This document shows, piece by piece, positions 13,650 to 20,935 of a stretch of DNA of 28,714 bases. The position numbers and the translations under genes were made by a program. How positions within the stretch are numbered: position 1 is the first letter of the stretch; every line of letters begins with the position of its first letter. Where the stretch lies: the IMG/VR virus record IMGVR_UViG_3300032285_000620, positions 1 through 28,714 of that record; one strand, given 5' to 3'. Below the pieces are notes generated by a model. That model was not told where the DNA came from and made no database searches. It worked only from the letters and a program-made list of their open reading frames with translations. Origin of the DNA: a virus.

Positions 13650-13919
13650 ATGTCCACAATCAACAGTTCAAAAATCACATGGTGCGTTATGCAAGGCGAT
13701 GCCGATGATGATTGGCTCACAACGTACTGCGCCGATGGTGACGGCATCGTGCAGGTCATCGTGTCACATCACGGCATCGAATTGTTCGATCAGCTCGACT
13801 TGTGCAAAACATGGGCGACTGACGCTGACATCGGCGCAGTCTTGGAAGCCGCACAGCATTACTTGCAATCCGCTTACCCTGATATTTTTGAAATCGCTGA
13901 ACACCACGAAGGAGTCTGA
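13650..13919 (+). CDS. Hypothetical protein, first gene of rightward operon (89 aa)
   Basis: An 89-residue acidic protein, MSTINSSKITWCVMQGDADD at the start and DIFEIAEHHEGV at the end, with a likely beta-strand first half and a helical second half (ADIGAVLEAAQHYLQSAYPD). No family is recognised. It is the first gene behind the candidate promoter at 13591-13617. The start codon lies inside the last pair of 9-bp repeats, so its expression is likely tied to whatever binds them. As the gene nearest the origin-like region it may be expressed early, but that is inference. Confidence 0.7.
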   Translation: MSTINSSKITWCVMQGDADDDWLTTYCADGDGIVQVIVSHHGIELFDQLDLCKTWATDADIGAVLEAAQHYLQSAYPDIFEIAEHHEGV

Positions 13920-13922
13920 ATC

Positions 13923-14132
13923 ATGAAAGTAAAAACCCAAGAATTTACAGCAATGAAAGGCCACGTTTCAGATGGCTGCATTGTTATTGCGCCAAGTGGC
14001 AAACAATTTACCATCGTTAACACTCTCAAAGGGTGGATGCTGCATGGGCCTGACAATCGTCCTTGTTCTGGTTATCTGCCCGCCGCGCACGATGTTGAAT
14101 ATTTTGTTGTCAATGGTCTGTCGTCAAATTAA
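13923..14132 (+). CDS. Hypothetical protein (69 aa)
   Basis: A 69-residue protein, MKVKTQEFTAMKGHVSDGCI, then short strand-like stretches (KQFTIVNTLKGWMLHG) and a C-terminus DVEYFVVNGLSSN. It is probably a small beta-rich soluble protein. AAGGAG about eight bases before the ATG is a strong ribosome site inside the end of the gene before it. No family is recognised. It belongs to the rightward operon of small genes between the origin-like region and the methyltransferase. Confidence 0.7.
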   Translation: MKVKTQEFTAMKGHVSDGCIVIAPSGKQFTIVNTLKGWMLHGPDNRPCSGYLPAAHDVEYFVVNGLSSN

Positions 14133-14142
14133 AGGAGAAACC

Positions 14143-14283
14143 ATGCACCGCTATACATACAAACCCAGTCAAGAGGCGTTAGAGAAACGCCGCGCCGCCG
14201 CTATGGATATGCTCGCCGTCTTGATCTACGCCGCCGCGCTGACTGTGTGCGCTTTGGCCTATTTTGACATCCTCACATTCTGA
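14143..14283 (+). CDS. Small single-span membrane protein (46 aa)
   Basis: Starting at the ATG at 14143, which has AAAGGAG six bases upstream, this gives 46 residues: a basic, Tyr/Lys/Arg-rich N-terminus (MHRYTYKPSQEALEKRR) and one hydrophobic helix of about 22 residues (MLAVLIYAAALTVCALAYF). By the positive-inside rule the N-terminus would face the cytoplasm. A longer frame opens upstream but overlaps the previous gene out of frame. Function unknown; small membrane proteins in phage early regions often change host membrane processes, but there is no evidence for that here. Confidence 0.7.
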   Translation: MHRYTYKPSQEALEKRRAAAMDMLAVLIYAAALTVCALAYFDILTF

Positions 14284-14292
14284 AAGCCCATC

Positions 14293-14562
14293 ATGACAAA
14301 CCGCGTAACTGAAAAACAACTGCAAGCCATCGTTGACCGTATTAACCGCATTACAGGTTCACCCCTTGAGCCTTACGCTAACGGCAAAGCCCAGATTGGT
14401 AACTATCATTTAAGCCACGCCTACGGCGGCGTATGCTTGCATCGTATGCACAATGATGGCGGCGGCGTATCGTCGCCACTGTCGGTCGGCCACGTCACCA
14501 AACGCGAGCTGGCCAATCTGATGCACGCCTACATCTGCGGATTGAATGAGGTGGCGGCATGA
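14293..14562 (+). CDS. Hypothetical protein (89 aa)
   Basis: An 89-residue protein starting MTNRVTEKQLQAIVDRINRI, a helix, then GNYHLSHAYGGVCLHRMHND and GGVSSPL, and a C-terminal helix KRELANLMHAYICGLNEV. Similar small proteins occur, from memory, in phages of Burkholderiales but without a known function. Several His and one Cys in the middle could bind a metal, which is only speculation. Its TGA overlaps the ATG of the next gene (ATGA). Confidence 0.7.
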   Translation: MTNRVTEKQLQAIVDRINRITGSPLEPYANGKAQIGNYHLSHAYGGVCLHRMHNDGGGVSSPLSVGHVTKRELANLMHAYICGLNEVAA

Positions 14563-14714
14563 AACGCGCAATCTGTACCACTGATAATTCTGCCTTCAAC
14601 CTTCACAAGGGTTTGGTAATCATCTACAAGCGGGTCATCTTCCGCAATGGTGAACACCACTACGTCACGCTGTCCGGTGACCAGTTCCCCTGCGTCTTCT
14701 TTGCTGATTTATGA
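14559..14714 (+). CDS. Hypothetical protein (51 aa)
   Basis: A 51-residue protein, MKRAICTTDNSAFNLHKGLV, then IIYKRVIFRNGEHHYVTLSG and DQFPCVFFADL. The pattern is three or four short strands, as in a small SH3- or OB-like barrel. Both ends are joined to neighbours by ATGA overlaps (14559-14562 and 14711-14714), which strongly supports it although it is short. Function unknown. Its direct coupling to the methyltransferase gene may mean a related role. Confidence 0.7.
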   Translation: MKRAICTTDNSAFNLHKGLVIIYKRVIFRNGEHHYVTLSGDQFPCVFFADL

Positions 14715-15310
14715 GAGTCCTAGTAGCCTGCGAGTATTCCGGCGCGGTGCGAGACGCATTTATCCGCGCTGGACATTACGCCGCCTCTTGTGACCTGCTC
14801 CCCAGTGAATCGCCACTGGGCGATCACTACCAGTGTGATGTGATGGACATCATCAGCCACGATTGGGACTTGATGATCGCGCACCCTCCTTGTACCTACC
14901 TGTGCAGCTCTGGCCTTCACTGGAACAAGCGCAGACCGGAACGCGCACAACAGACTGAGGCCGCGCTCGACTTTGTGCGTCAGTTACTGGACGCGCCAAT
15001 CGCGCGGATTGCCTTGGAAAATCCTATCGGGTGCATAAGCACACGCATACGCAAACCCGACCAGACGATTCAGCCCCACCAGTTCGGGCATGACGCAAGC
15101 AAGGCTACTTGCCTCTGGCTTAAGGGTCTGCCACCCCTTACACCGACCGACCAGATCGCGCCGCGATTGGTCAACGGGCGCAAGAGGTGGGGCAATCAGA
15201 CAGACTCAGGTCAGAACAAACTGCCGCCAAGCGCGGACAGATGGAAAATCAGGAGCGAGACCTACAAGGGAATCGCAGACGCAATGGCTAACCAATGGAG
15301 CAAACTATGA
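14711..15310 (+). CDS. Short Dcm-like DNA cytosine methyltransferase (199 aa)
   Basis: It would transfer a methyl group to cytosine C5 in DNA. The motif HPPC (residues 58-61, catalytic C61) is motif IV of 5-methylcytosine enzymes, ENP (103-105) stands for motif VI, and the N-terminal LVACEYSGAVRDAF is the AdoMet-binding loop region. The C-terminal IADAMANQW resembles the last helix (motif X region). At 199 residues it is far shorter than usual (over 300 aa) and leaves little room for a target recognition domain. It may protect phage DNA from restriction, or act on free or modified nucleotides. ENP instead of ENV is also seen in related phage proteins, from memory. Confidence 0.75.
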   Translation: MRVLVACEYSGAVRDAFIRAGHYAASCDLLPSESPLGDHYQCDVMDIISHDWDLMIAHPPCTYLCSSGLHWNKRRPERAQQTEAALDFVRQLLDAPIARIALENPIGCISTRIRKPDQTIQPHQFGHDASKATCLWLKGLPPLTPTDQIAPRLVNGRKRWGNQTDSGQNKLPPSADRWKIRSETYKGIADAMANQWSKL

Positions 15311-15480
15311 AAACTTATCAAATCGAACTGAAGCGCACTTCTTACGTCACATTGACAATTGAAGCCGACAGCGCAGAGGCGGCAGAGGCGCAAGCCTGGC
15401 GTGAAGTTGAATATAACGCCACCGATATGTGGGACGCAGCATGGGAATTAAACGAAATTGAGGAGATCGCCACATGCTGA
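15307..15480 (+). CDS. Hypothetical protein (57 aa)
   Basis: A 57-residue protein beginning MKTYQIELKRTSYVTLTIEA, an anti-parallel strand pair, followed by DSAEAAEAQAWREVEYN and an acidic helix. This layout, strand-strand then Ala/Glu-rich helix, is common in small phage proteins of unknown function. I chose the ATG at 15307 because it overlaps the methyltransferase TGA (ATGA) and has GGAG about eight bases upstream; a start four codons earlier lacks these. Its stop overlaps the next start. Confidence 0.75.
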   Translation: MKTYQIELKRTSYVTLTIEADSAEAAEAQAWREVEYNATDMWDAAWELNEIEEIATC

Positions 15481-15671
15481 CCGGAATGACAACCGAAGAA
15501 CGCGAACGCCTAGCCCATGCCGAAGGCTTCACCGAAGCCGCCGCGTTATTGGCTGAACTATCAGACGCGAAAGCCGACCGCGATTTATACGCGGATGCGC
15601 TGAAAACCATACTCGACCAAAAATTAACCGCCGCACAATGTAAGGTGTTAGCCCGCAGGGTGCTGTTATGA
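15474..15671 (+). CDS. Hypothetical helical protein (65 aa)
   Basis: A 65-residue helical, Ala/Leu/Glu-rich protein, MLTGMTTEERERLAHAEGFT, then EAAALLAELSDAKADRDLYA and TAAQCKVLARRVLL. GAGGAG lies eight bases before the ATG at 15474; a second ATG four codons later is possible. It overlaps the stop of the gene before (ATGCTGA) and its own TGA overlaps the next ATG. It has heptad-like spacing and may form a coiled coil. Function unknown. Confidence 0.7.
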   Translation: MLTGMTTEERERLAHAEGFTEAAALLAELSDAKADRDLYADALKTILDQKLTAAQCKVLARRVLL

Positions 15672-15847
15672 ACCACACCGAAGCCGATTACATTAACACC
15701 GGCGCAGCGTATGAACGCGCCAGCCCCGACCGAGCGCAGGCGATTGCTTACAAGCTGCGGGCTATGCTCTCAAGCGAACGGCCTGAAGATCAAACCTACG
15801 CGCGCACGCTGATCGAGAAGGGGCGCGCCGATGCTCGCAGTTCTTAG
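15668..15847 (+). CDS. Hypothetical protein (59 aa)
   Basis: A 59-residue, mostly helical protein beginning MNHTEADYINTGAAYERASP, then DRAQAIAYKLRAML and LIEKGRADARSS. It is joined to the previous gene by an ATGA overlap, which argues for coding despite its size. The spaced helical pairs look like a small DNA-associated or protein-binding bundle, but no family is recognised. It is the last or next-to-last gene before the operon's terminator. Confidence 0.65.
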   Translation: MNHTEADYINTGAAYERASPDRAQAIAYKLRAMLSSERPEDQTYARTLIEKGRADARSS

Positions 15848-15890
15848 CCTGCTACTGGCGGCGCTGCTCGCCATTCTCTTAGACTTATAA
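15831..15890 (+). CDS. Possible 19-residue membrane micropeptide
   Basis: ATG at 15831 opens a 19-codon frame, MLAVLSLLLAALLAILLDL, that is entirely hydrophobic and could span a membrane once. GAAGGGG stands about eight bases before it, and its TAA is immediately followed by the operon terminator at 15893. It begins in another frame inside the end of the 59-aa gene. Real phages use such peptides, for example as lysis or membrane regulators, but a chance frame is also possible. Confidence 0.35.
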   Translation: MLAVLSLLLAALLAILLDL

Positions 15891-15892
15891 AA

Positions 15893-15913
15893 AATGGCCC
15901 TTAACGGGCCATT
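15893..15913. terminator. Bidirectional terminator between converging operons
   Basis: AATGGCCC and GGGCCATT form an 8-bp stem with a 5-base loop. On the minus strand it is followed by TTTTTTAT, a good rho-independent terminator for the primase operon, beginning three bases after its stop. On the plus strand the following TTCTTCATTT gives a weaker terminator for the rightward operon. Confidence 0.85.
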
Positions 15914-15915
15914 CT

Positions 15916-18210
15916 TCATTTAACCAGACGCACACTAGACGCGGGCGGCTCCTCCACCATATCCCGGAGGTCTGACTTAGGATAACTCGCCAACTCTGGC
16001 GCGGCGAAAATGTGCTTTTTACTATCGTACCTGCGCGACTTCAGGCGACCCATATCCACCCATCCGGCCTCTTTAAGGGCGTGCAGCAGGGCTGGCTGCA
16101 CGATCTTAACGCTACCCTGAGCCGTACCCTGCAAACGGTCGCAGAGGGCGTGCCAGGGCGCACCAACGACACCCTTGGAAAACTCCCCCAGACGGTTCCG
16201 CATGAGGTCAACCAGGAACGATTCCGCGCCAGACATACCCGCCTCGACCATGATGGCCTTGGCCTCAGTCAACATAGGCGTGGCCCCAGGCGCAAACGCT
16301 GACACGTCACGCTGATGCAGCCAAGCCGCCACGGCGCTCTTGCCGCCGGACTCAAGCCAAGCCCAGATGGCCTCGCCTTCTGCGTCCGTCATGCGCTTGG
16401 CATCCGACCAGATAACAAACCATCGGCGGTCATCAGACGGCAGGTTAATGGCGACACGCTCGTTAGAAAATGCAATGACTTGCAGACGGTTGACCAGATC
16501 GTAAGGAGCCAAGCCCTTGCGCTGCACCATCAAGAACTCAGGCGGCGCTGCAATCAGGGGCTTGAGGGTGTTTTCGAGCGCCCTTCTATCCTTGGCCTCA
16601 GACTGGCGCAATTCGTTAATGACCAGCACCTCGGTTTCAAGGGCGTAACCCCATTGAGAGGTTACCTCCTCATTACGCACAAGGGACACGTTACGCAAGG
16701 CGTTGCCCCCAATCGCGTAAAAGAACGGTGCCCACATGGTGTCTTTACCCGACCCAGGGTTGCCGCCATGCAGCACGGCGTGGTTGATCTTCTTCTCGGG
16801 GTGCTGCACTTTGAACGCCATCACGCTCAACACATGCGCGCGCTCTTTAGCGTCAGGAATCATGCGCTCCACATGGTCAAGCCACGGCTTTACGTTGCCA
16901 GCCACAGGGGTGGGGCGGGCGTTGCGCCAGCGGTTGCCGTAGACGATGCCGTCACGTGAGCAGAGGATTGACTCGCCCGCAGCGTAGGTTACGCCCTTCA
17001 AGATGCGCGCGCCCTTGGCTTGGCGGTTTTCGTCAAAGCAGGTGCCCGCCTCGATCTTGGGGCGCTTGCCGTGGATACTGTTGCAGGCGACATGGCGAAA
17101 GATCGCGTTGAACGACTGCCGCGACACCTCATGGCGCTCGACCAAATCAAAAAAGGCATCATCGTCTTGCAGATACGCGAAGCGCTCATACCAGCCATCC
17201 TTCTCAAGCCGCCCGAGTTCCTTGCGCTCGACCTCTGCCACCACGTCGGCTACCACATCGGGGAACTCAGGCGTGGGTGTAAGTTTGGAGAGCGCAGACT
17301 CCATCGCCGCCGTGAGCAGTTCCTCACGCAGTCCAGGCGTATGCTTGGGGCCACCGTTGTCGGCGACCCACTGAAGGAAGTCACGGCTACCAAAGTCAAT
17401 GCAATGGCTGTGCAGGCACGTATACGCCCGATTAGCGGGCATATAACGGCCCTCTGGGTTGCCGTCGGTATGCTCGGCACTGTTGGGGCACATCACGCCA
17501 GCCCAGCCCTCCTGATTAGGCCGCGACAGCAGCAGGCCGTTTTCTGACAGCCAGACCATCACATCGTCTGTGCCATCGTCTGAGATACGAATCGGCTTGT
17601 ATGCGTCGCCAGCCACGGCGCTGGGCGTTACGTTCAGGGCTTTGCAGATTTCTTCCAGTGTGAAGTCACGCTCGGGGTGGAACTCACGCAAAATTGACCG
17701 AAACGAATCCCGACCAGGTTTGATGTTCACGCTTCCAGGCAGTCGGAAATTACGCACCGCATTGATTGCGCCCTTATCGGTGTAACCCGCCTCGGCAATC
17801 GCAATGATGGCGGCGCTGAACTCGGCCTTGGTCGGCTGCTCACTGAAAACGTAGCCCCACTGGAACGAACCGTCGGACGTTTCCATCTTCCAAGTCGGCT
17901 CAAGCGGCGGCACGGTGGCCTTGGTGCCCACGTCGTCCAGCACCATCACAAGGACGTATTCACAATTCGCCGCTTGGGCGCTGACGTGACCGTCTTTAAA
18001 TCGGTCAACGATAAAGCTGGCGGTGTTGCCGTAGATCGCCCAGTCGGGTTTGATCTTGGCTGTGGGCAGCATGGCGGGCCATGTGCATTTGATCGCGCCG
18101 TCGGCGTGGTATTGATATTGACCGTCCTTCAGTTGTGGCTTTTGACGCACAACGAGGAATGTTTCGCCTTCAGGCGCTAATGCGCTTAAAAACTCTGTAA
18201 AATCGGACAT
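15916..18210 (-). CDS. Primase-helicase, AEP-type primase plus SF3-like helicase (764 aa)
   Basis: It probably primes and unwinds DNA at the phage fork. The N-terminal region resembles archaeo-eukaryotic primases of replication proteins: VMVLDDVGTK (about residues 88-97, acidic pair D92-D93) and RNFRLPGSVNIKPGR (163-177). A possible zinc site follows (C241, H247, C265, C270). The C-terminal helicase has Walker A HGGNPGSGKDT (481-491), Walker B VLVINEL (528-534), and an arginine-rich sensor region with FSNERVAINL and DDRRW (581-597), as in D5/DUF5906-type helicases. It is the last gene of the leftward replication operon, ending at a strong terminator. It could initiate at the repeat array, but no direct evidence links them. 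Confidence 0.88.
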   Translation of the reverse strand: MSDFTEFLSALAPEGETFLVVRQKPQLKDGQYQYHADGAIKCTWPAMLPTAKIKPDWAIYGNTASFIVDRFKDGHVSAQAANCEYVLVMVLDDVGTKATVPPLEPTWKMETSDGSFQWGYVFSEQPTKAEFSAAIIAIAEAGYTDKGAINAVRNFRLPGSVNIKPGRDSFRSILREFHPERDFTLEEICKALNVTPSAVAGDAYKPIRISDDGTDDVMVWLSENGLLLSRPNQEGWAGVMCPNSAEHTDGNPEGRYMPANRAYTCLHSHCIDFGSRDFLQWVADNGGPKHTPGLREELLTAAMESALSKLTPTPEFPDVVADVVAEVERKELGRLEKDGWYERFAYLQDDDAFFDLVERHEVSRQSFNAIFRHVACNSIHGKRPKIEAGTCFDENRQAKGARILKGVTYAAGESILCSRDGIVYGNRWRNARPTPVAGNVKPWLDHVERMIPDAKERAHVLSVMAFKVQHPEKKINHAVLHGGNPGSGKDTMWAPFFYAIGGNALRNVSLVRNEEVTSQWGYALETEVLVINELRQSEAKDRRALENTLKPLIAAPPEFLMVQRKGLAPYDLVNRLQVIAFSNERVAINLPSDDRRWFVIWSDAKRMTDAEGEAIWAWLESGGKSAVAAWLHQRDVSAFAPGATPMLTEAKAIMVEAGMSGAESFLVDLMRNRLGEFSKGVVGAPWHALCDRLQGTAQGSVKIVQPALLHALKEAGWVDMGRLKSRRYDSKKHIFAAPELASYPKSDLRDMVEEPPASSVRLVK

Positions 18211-18235
18211 GGTTCTCTCCTTAGTTGGAATTTAG

Positions 18236-18266
18236 CCCCTGCCTAACCGCAGGGGTTTTCTTTTTT
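18236..18266 (+). terminator. Plus-strand terminator inside the leftward replication operon
   Basis: CCCCTGC and GCAGGGG form a 7-bp stem with a 6-base loop, followed on the plus strand by TTTTCTTTTTT. It therefore ends rightward (antisense) transcription, while on the minus strand no T-tract follows. It lies in the 54-bp gap between the polymerase and primase genes and overlaps the polymerase stop codon. Confidence 0.7.
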
Positions 18267-20181
18267 ACGAGTACCGCCTCGTCGTCACACCTTCAGCAGC
18301 CAAGGGTAAACCCTCAGCCCATGCGGGTGGTGTGCACATGACTTGGTGGATGTGTGCGGAGACAGCCTCAGCGTCAGACTCAGCGCACTCGACGACGATC
18401 TCGTCATGGACGTGAGCGATAACGCCATCAAGGGCGCGTAGGGAATGGCGCAAGATGTCGTGGGCGGCGGCTTGGGTGACGTTCTCACAAGCCAGGCCAC
18501 GCCACAGACGGGCGCGGGGCCATTCTGTCGCGTCGGCGGCAGGCTTCCAAGCTGCTTTGGTGTACGTCACGTTGCCTTCTTCGTCAAACTTGGCATTTGG
18601 GTAGCACAGTACCCGACCAGAGGGCAGACTGTACCAGAGCGTTTGACCGTCAAACAAGTACACAATTCTTCCAGCAGAAAATTCATGCCCTTTGTTTCTC
18701 ATGGCGCGCAGATACGCCTGCTCCAGTTGTGTGCCGTGCTGCATAGCCCACGGGTTAGCCCTGCGCCAGCCCTCCACAGCCCGCGCAACCTCGCCAGCGG
18801 ACAGGTGGATACCGTAGGCGCGTCCGAACACTTCAAACGCGCCTGCGCCGCCTAGAAAGCCAAGCGCGAGTTCCTGCACCTTGCCCACCTGACGCTGGTC
18901 GCCCGTCACCTCGTCGTAAGCCACGCGAAAGGTCGCGGTTGCGTTGACTTTGTACGGGTCAAGGCCCGAGCGGAACACATCCAGCTTGGCCTCGCCTGCT
19001 GGGCAGTTGGACAGCCACGGGTGCACACGCCCCTCGATGGCCGACCAGTCGTAGGCGATCAGGACATTCCCAGGCGCTGCCACAATGGCAGGGCGTAGCA
19101 TTTTCTTCAGAACGTCTGTAATGCGTTTTTCGAATCGTGGCACGATTTCATGGCCTCGAACCATTGCTGTGCGGACGGCTTCAGGGTCTTGAGCGCTCTT
19201 ACGCGGGAGATTATGGACTTGAGCGCCGTACGACGAAGCGCGCCCTGTTGCACTGCCTCCAGCAAAAACAAAGGCACCTCTAACTCGGGCATCTTCCTCG
19301 TCTGCCAGACTCGCAAGGCGGCTGAACTTCGCAACCGACGACGCCCAGAGGTCATCGGCGCACTGTATAACTTCGGCCACATCGGGCGGAACTTCATCAT
19401 GGTTCTCCATCGCAAGCAGATTCGCCCGCACAGTTTTGTCAATGGAATATTTCTCGCCAGTCCGCATCAGCTTCTTGGCTTCTGGCCCGACACGCTCCAG
19501 CACCCATTCGCGCATCTTGGGTGAGCGCACCGACGTGATCTGACCGTCTGTCACTTCGGCGACGATCTTTTGAATTTCGTCCATCTCAGCGCCAGCGTAC
19601 TTGATGGCGGCTTGGCACAGGGGCACGTCAACCATCAGGCCACGGTCGTTGATGCGCTCGTTGACGTGGTAGTCGAGCAGCTCGTCGGCAGACAGTGGCC
19701 GCATGGCCTTGCTGACCGCACGCATGGCACGCACGTCCTGTTCGCAGTAAGCAATCATCTCGGCCATCAGGGTCGGGTCGTTGTTGAACGTACCGTCGGC
19801 TTTTGGGATAGAGAGCAGCCGGATCAGTTGTGAGCCGCGATGGTCTTTCTTCATGACCGCGCCAGCGAAGCGCCCCACGTCCTCAAGGCCACCAGGCGCG
19901 CAGTTGGCGCGGGCTTGGGTGGCCGTGCAGTAGAACGACTCAAGGGGGTAGTTCTGTTGCAGCACATACCAAAAGATCAGCCGCTCAAAGGCGGCGTTGT
20001 GGGCGTAGATCATGTGGCCTGTGAAATCAGGCAACGGGCCAGATGTCCATGTCTGCACCTCGTCATTGTCGAAGGCGTAAGACATGCACAGAACTTCAGT
20101 GCTTAGGTCTTGCGCGTAGTTGTAGACGCCTTTGCTCTTGAGATCGCATCGGCTGCGCGTCTCAAAGTCGATATAAACCAT
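18265..20181 (-). CDS. Family A DNA polymerase with 3'-5' exonuclease (638 aa)
   Basis: This is the phage replicative polymerase. Numbered from the ATG at 20181, the proofreading domain shows YIDFETRS (Exo I, D5 and E7), IYAHNAAFE (Exo II, 58-66) and AYCEQDV (Exo III, 144-150). The polymerase part has motif A IAYDWSAIEGR (375-385, D378), motif B QRQVGKVQELALGFLGG (K434, with F replacing the usual Tyr) and motif C AHVHDEIVVE (589-598). A TTG at 20223 in the same frame would add 14 residues, but neither start has a clear ribosome site; I prefer ATG because related proteins start just before the first exonuclease motif. Its neighbours are a putative ssDNA-binding protein and the primase-helicase. 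Confidence 0.92.
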   Translation of the reverse strand: MVYIDFETRSRCDLKSKGVYNYAQDLSTEVLCMSYAFDNDEVQTWTSGPLPDFTGHMIYAHNAAFERLIFWYVLQQNYPLESFYCTATQARANCAPGGLEDVGRFAGAVMKKDHRGSQLIRLLSIPKADGTFNNDPTLMAEMIAYCEQDVRAMRAVSKAMRPLSADELLDYHVNERINDRGLMVDVPLCQAAIKYAGAEMDEIQKIVAEVTDGQITSVRSPKMREWVLERVGPEAKKLMRTGEKYSIDKTVRANLLAMENHDEVPPDVAEVIQCADDLWASSVAKFSRLASLADEEDARVRGAFVFAGGSATGRASSYGAQVHNLPRKSAQDPEAVRTAMVRGHEIVPRFEKRITDVLKKMLRPAIVAAPGNVLIAYDWSAIEGRVHPWLSNCPAGEAKLDVFRSGLDPYKVNATATFRVAYDEVTGDQRQVGKVQELALGFLGGAGAFEVFGRAYGIHLSAGEVARAVEGWRRANPWAMQHGTQLEQAYLRAMRNKGHEFSAGRIVYLFDGQTLWYSLPSGRVLCYPNAKFDEEGNVTYTKAAWKPAADATEWPRARLWRGLACENVTQAAAHDILRHSLRALDGVIAHVHDEIVVECAESDAEAVSAHIHQVMCTPPAWAEGLPLAAEGVTTRRYS

Positions 20182-20293
20182 ACTGTACTTTATAGGTGGG
20201 GGCTTCGATTTGGGTTTCGACAAGTTGCGGGAGAAAGCCAGAAAATCCGCAAGTCACCATCCTCGAACGCTGGCTTAACAGCCCCCGATTTAC

Positions 20294-20926
20294 TTAAACG
20301 CTACGGCGACGACGGCCAGTGGCAGGCGCTTCGGGCGCTGCTTCAGGCTCATCAGATGCGCCATCAAGGCCAACCCACTCGACAATCTCAAACACTGGCG
20401 TGTAGATTTTGCCAAACGACTTGTGCTGGTAGTGGTCTTTCTTCAGACGCACGACAGGCACAGGCTTGGATTGGTCTTTCTCAACTTGCGTAGCAATGGC
20501 AACGCCAAGGGTCTGGACTGCGCGTTTGCCGCCCACCGAAGTGGTCGTAAAGCGTGCCTCCATGTCCTTGTCTTCACCAGTGGTGCACTTGAGTGACATA
20601 CCGATCTGAGTTTCCCACCCACGTTTAGCGCCCGAGGGAGCGCCGTCGAGTTCTGGCAAAGGCTCAGACACACCAACCATCTTTTCGCCCAACACTTCGC
20701 CGTCACCCCAAGCAATAAAGCCGTGAATAAACGAGAAAGGATTGATCGCCCACAGGGCGTCGTCTTCCACTTCGGTCTGGTCTGCACCAAAGACCCAGTG
20801 GCCTGTCTTGTCCATTTTTAGGATGACAGTACCGGCCGGGCCAACGTCTTTTTCAAGCGCGCGCAGAGCAGTGGACAAGGTGGAAACGGCTGGCAGATTT
20901 GCCGAGGAGAATGTAGTCAATTGCAT
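20294..20926 (-). CDS. Putative single-stranded DNA-binding / recombination protein (210 aa)
   Basis: A 210-residue protein starting MQLTTFSSANLPAVSTLSTA, with WVFGADQTEVEDDALWAINP, GFIAWGD and GEKMVGVSEPLPEL in the first half, beta-strand-rich in the middle, and an Ala/Glu/Pro-rich end with a basic RRRRSV. It always seems to accompany a DUF2800-type nuclease and a phage polymerase in this arrangement, from memory, which suggests ssDNA binding or strand annealing. I see no classic OB-fold signature that would settle it. It lies between nuclease and polymerase genes with short gaps, so it belongs to the replication operon. Confidence 0.7.
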   Translation of the reverse strand: MQLTTFSSANLPAVSTLSTALRALEKDVGPAGTVILKMDKTGHWVFGADQTEVEDDALWAINPFSFIHGFIAWGDGEVLGEKMVGVSEPLPELDGAPSGAKRGWETQIGMSLKCTTGEDKDMEARFTTTSVGGKRAVQTLGVAIATQVEKDQSKPVPVVRLKKDHYQHKSFGKIYTPVFEIVEWVGLDGASDEPEAAPEAPATGRRRRSV

Positions 20927-20935
20927 TTTTAGCTT

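Larger units (their letters stand above)
13126..13660. repeat. Array of 9-bp DnaA-box-like repeats (iterons)
   Basis: The unit is GTGGACAAY or its complement. Forward copies start at 13165 and 13174 (tandem), 13211 and 13220 (tandem), 13289, 13298 and 13307 (three tandem, degenerate GTGGACACT/CTGGACGCT) and 13538, with a partial copy at 13126. Reverse copies start at 13387 and 13396 (tandem), 13485, and 13643 and 13652 (tandem). TTGTCCACA differs from the E. coli DnaA box TTATCCACA at one base. The left half is all forward and the right half mostly reverse. The last pair overlaps the start codon of the gene at 13650. Confidence 0.85.

Noticed and set aside
13126-13660. CRISPR-like array
   Set aside because: Repeat units are only 9 bp, often without spacers and in both orientations; there are no spacers of regular length and no cas genes.
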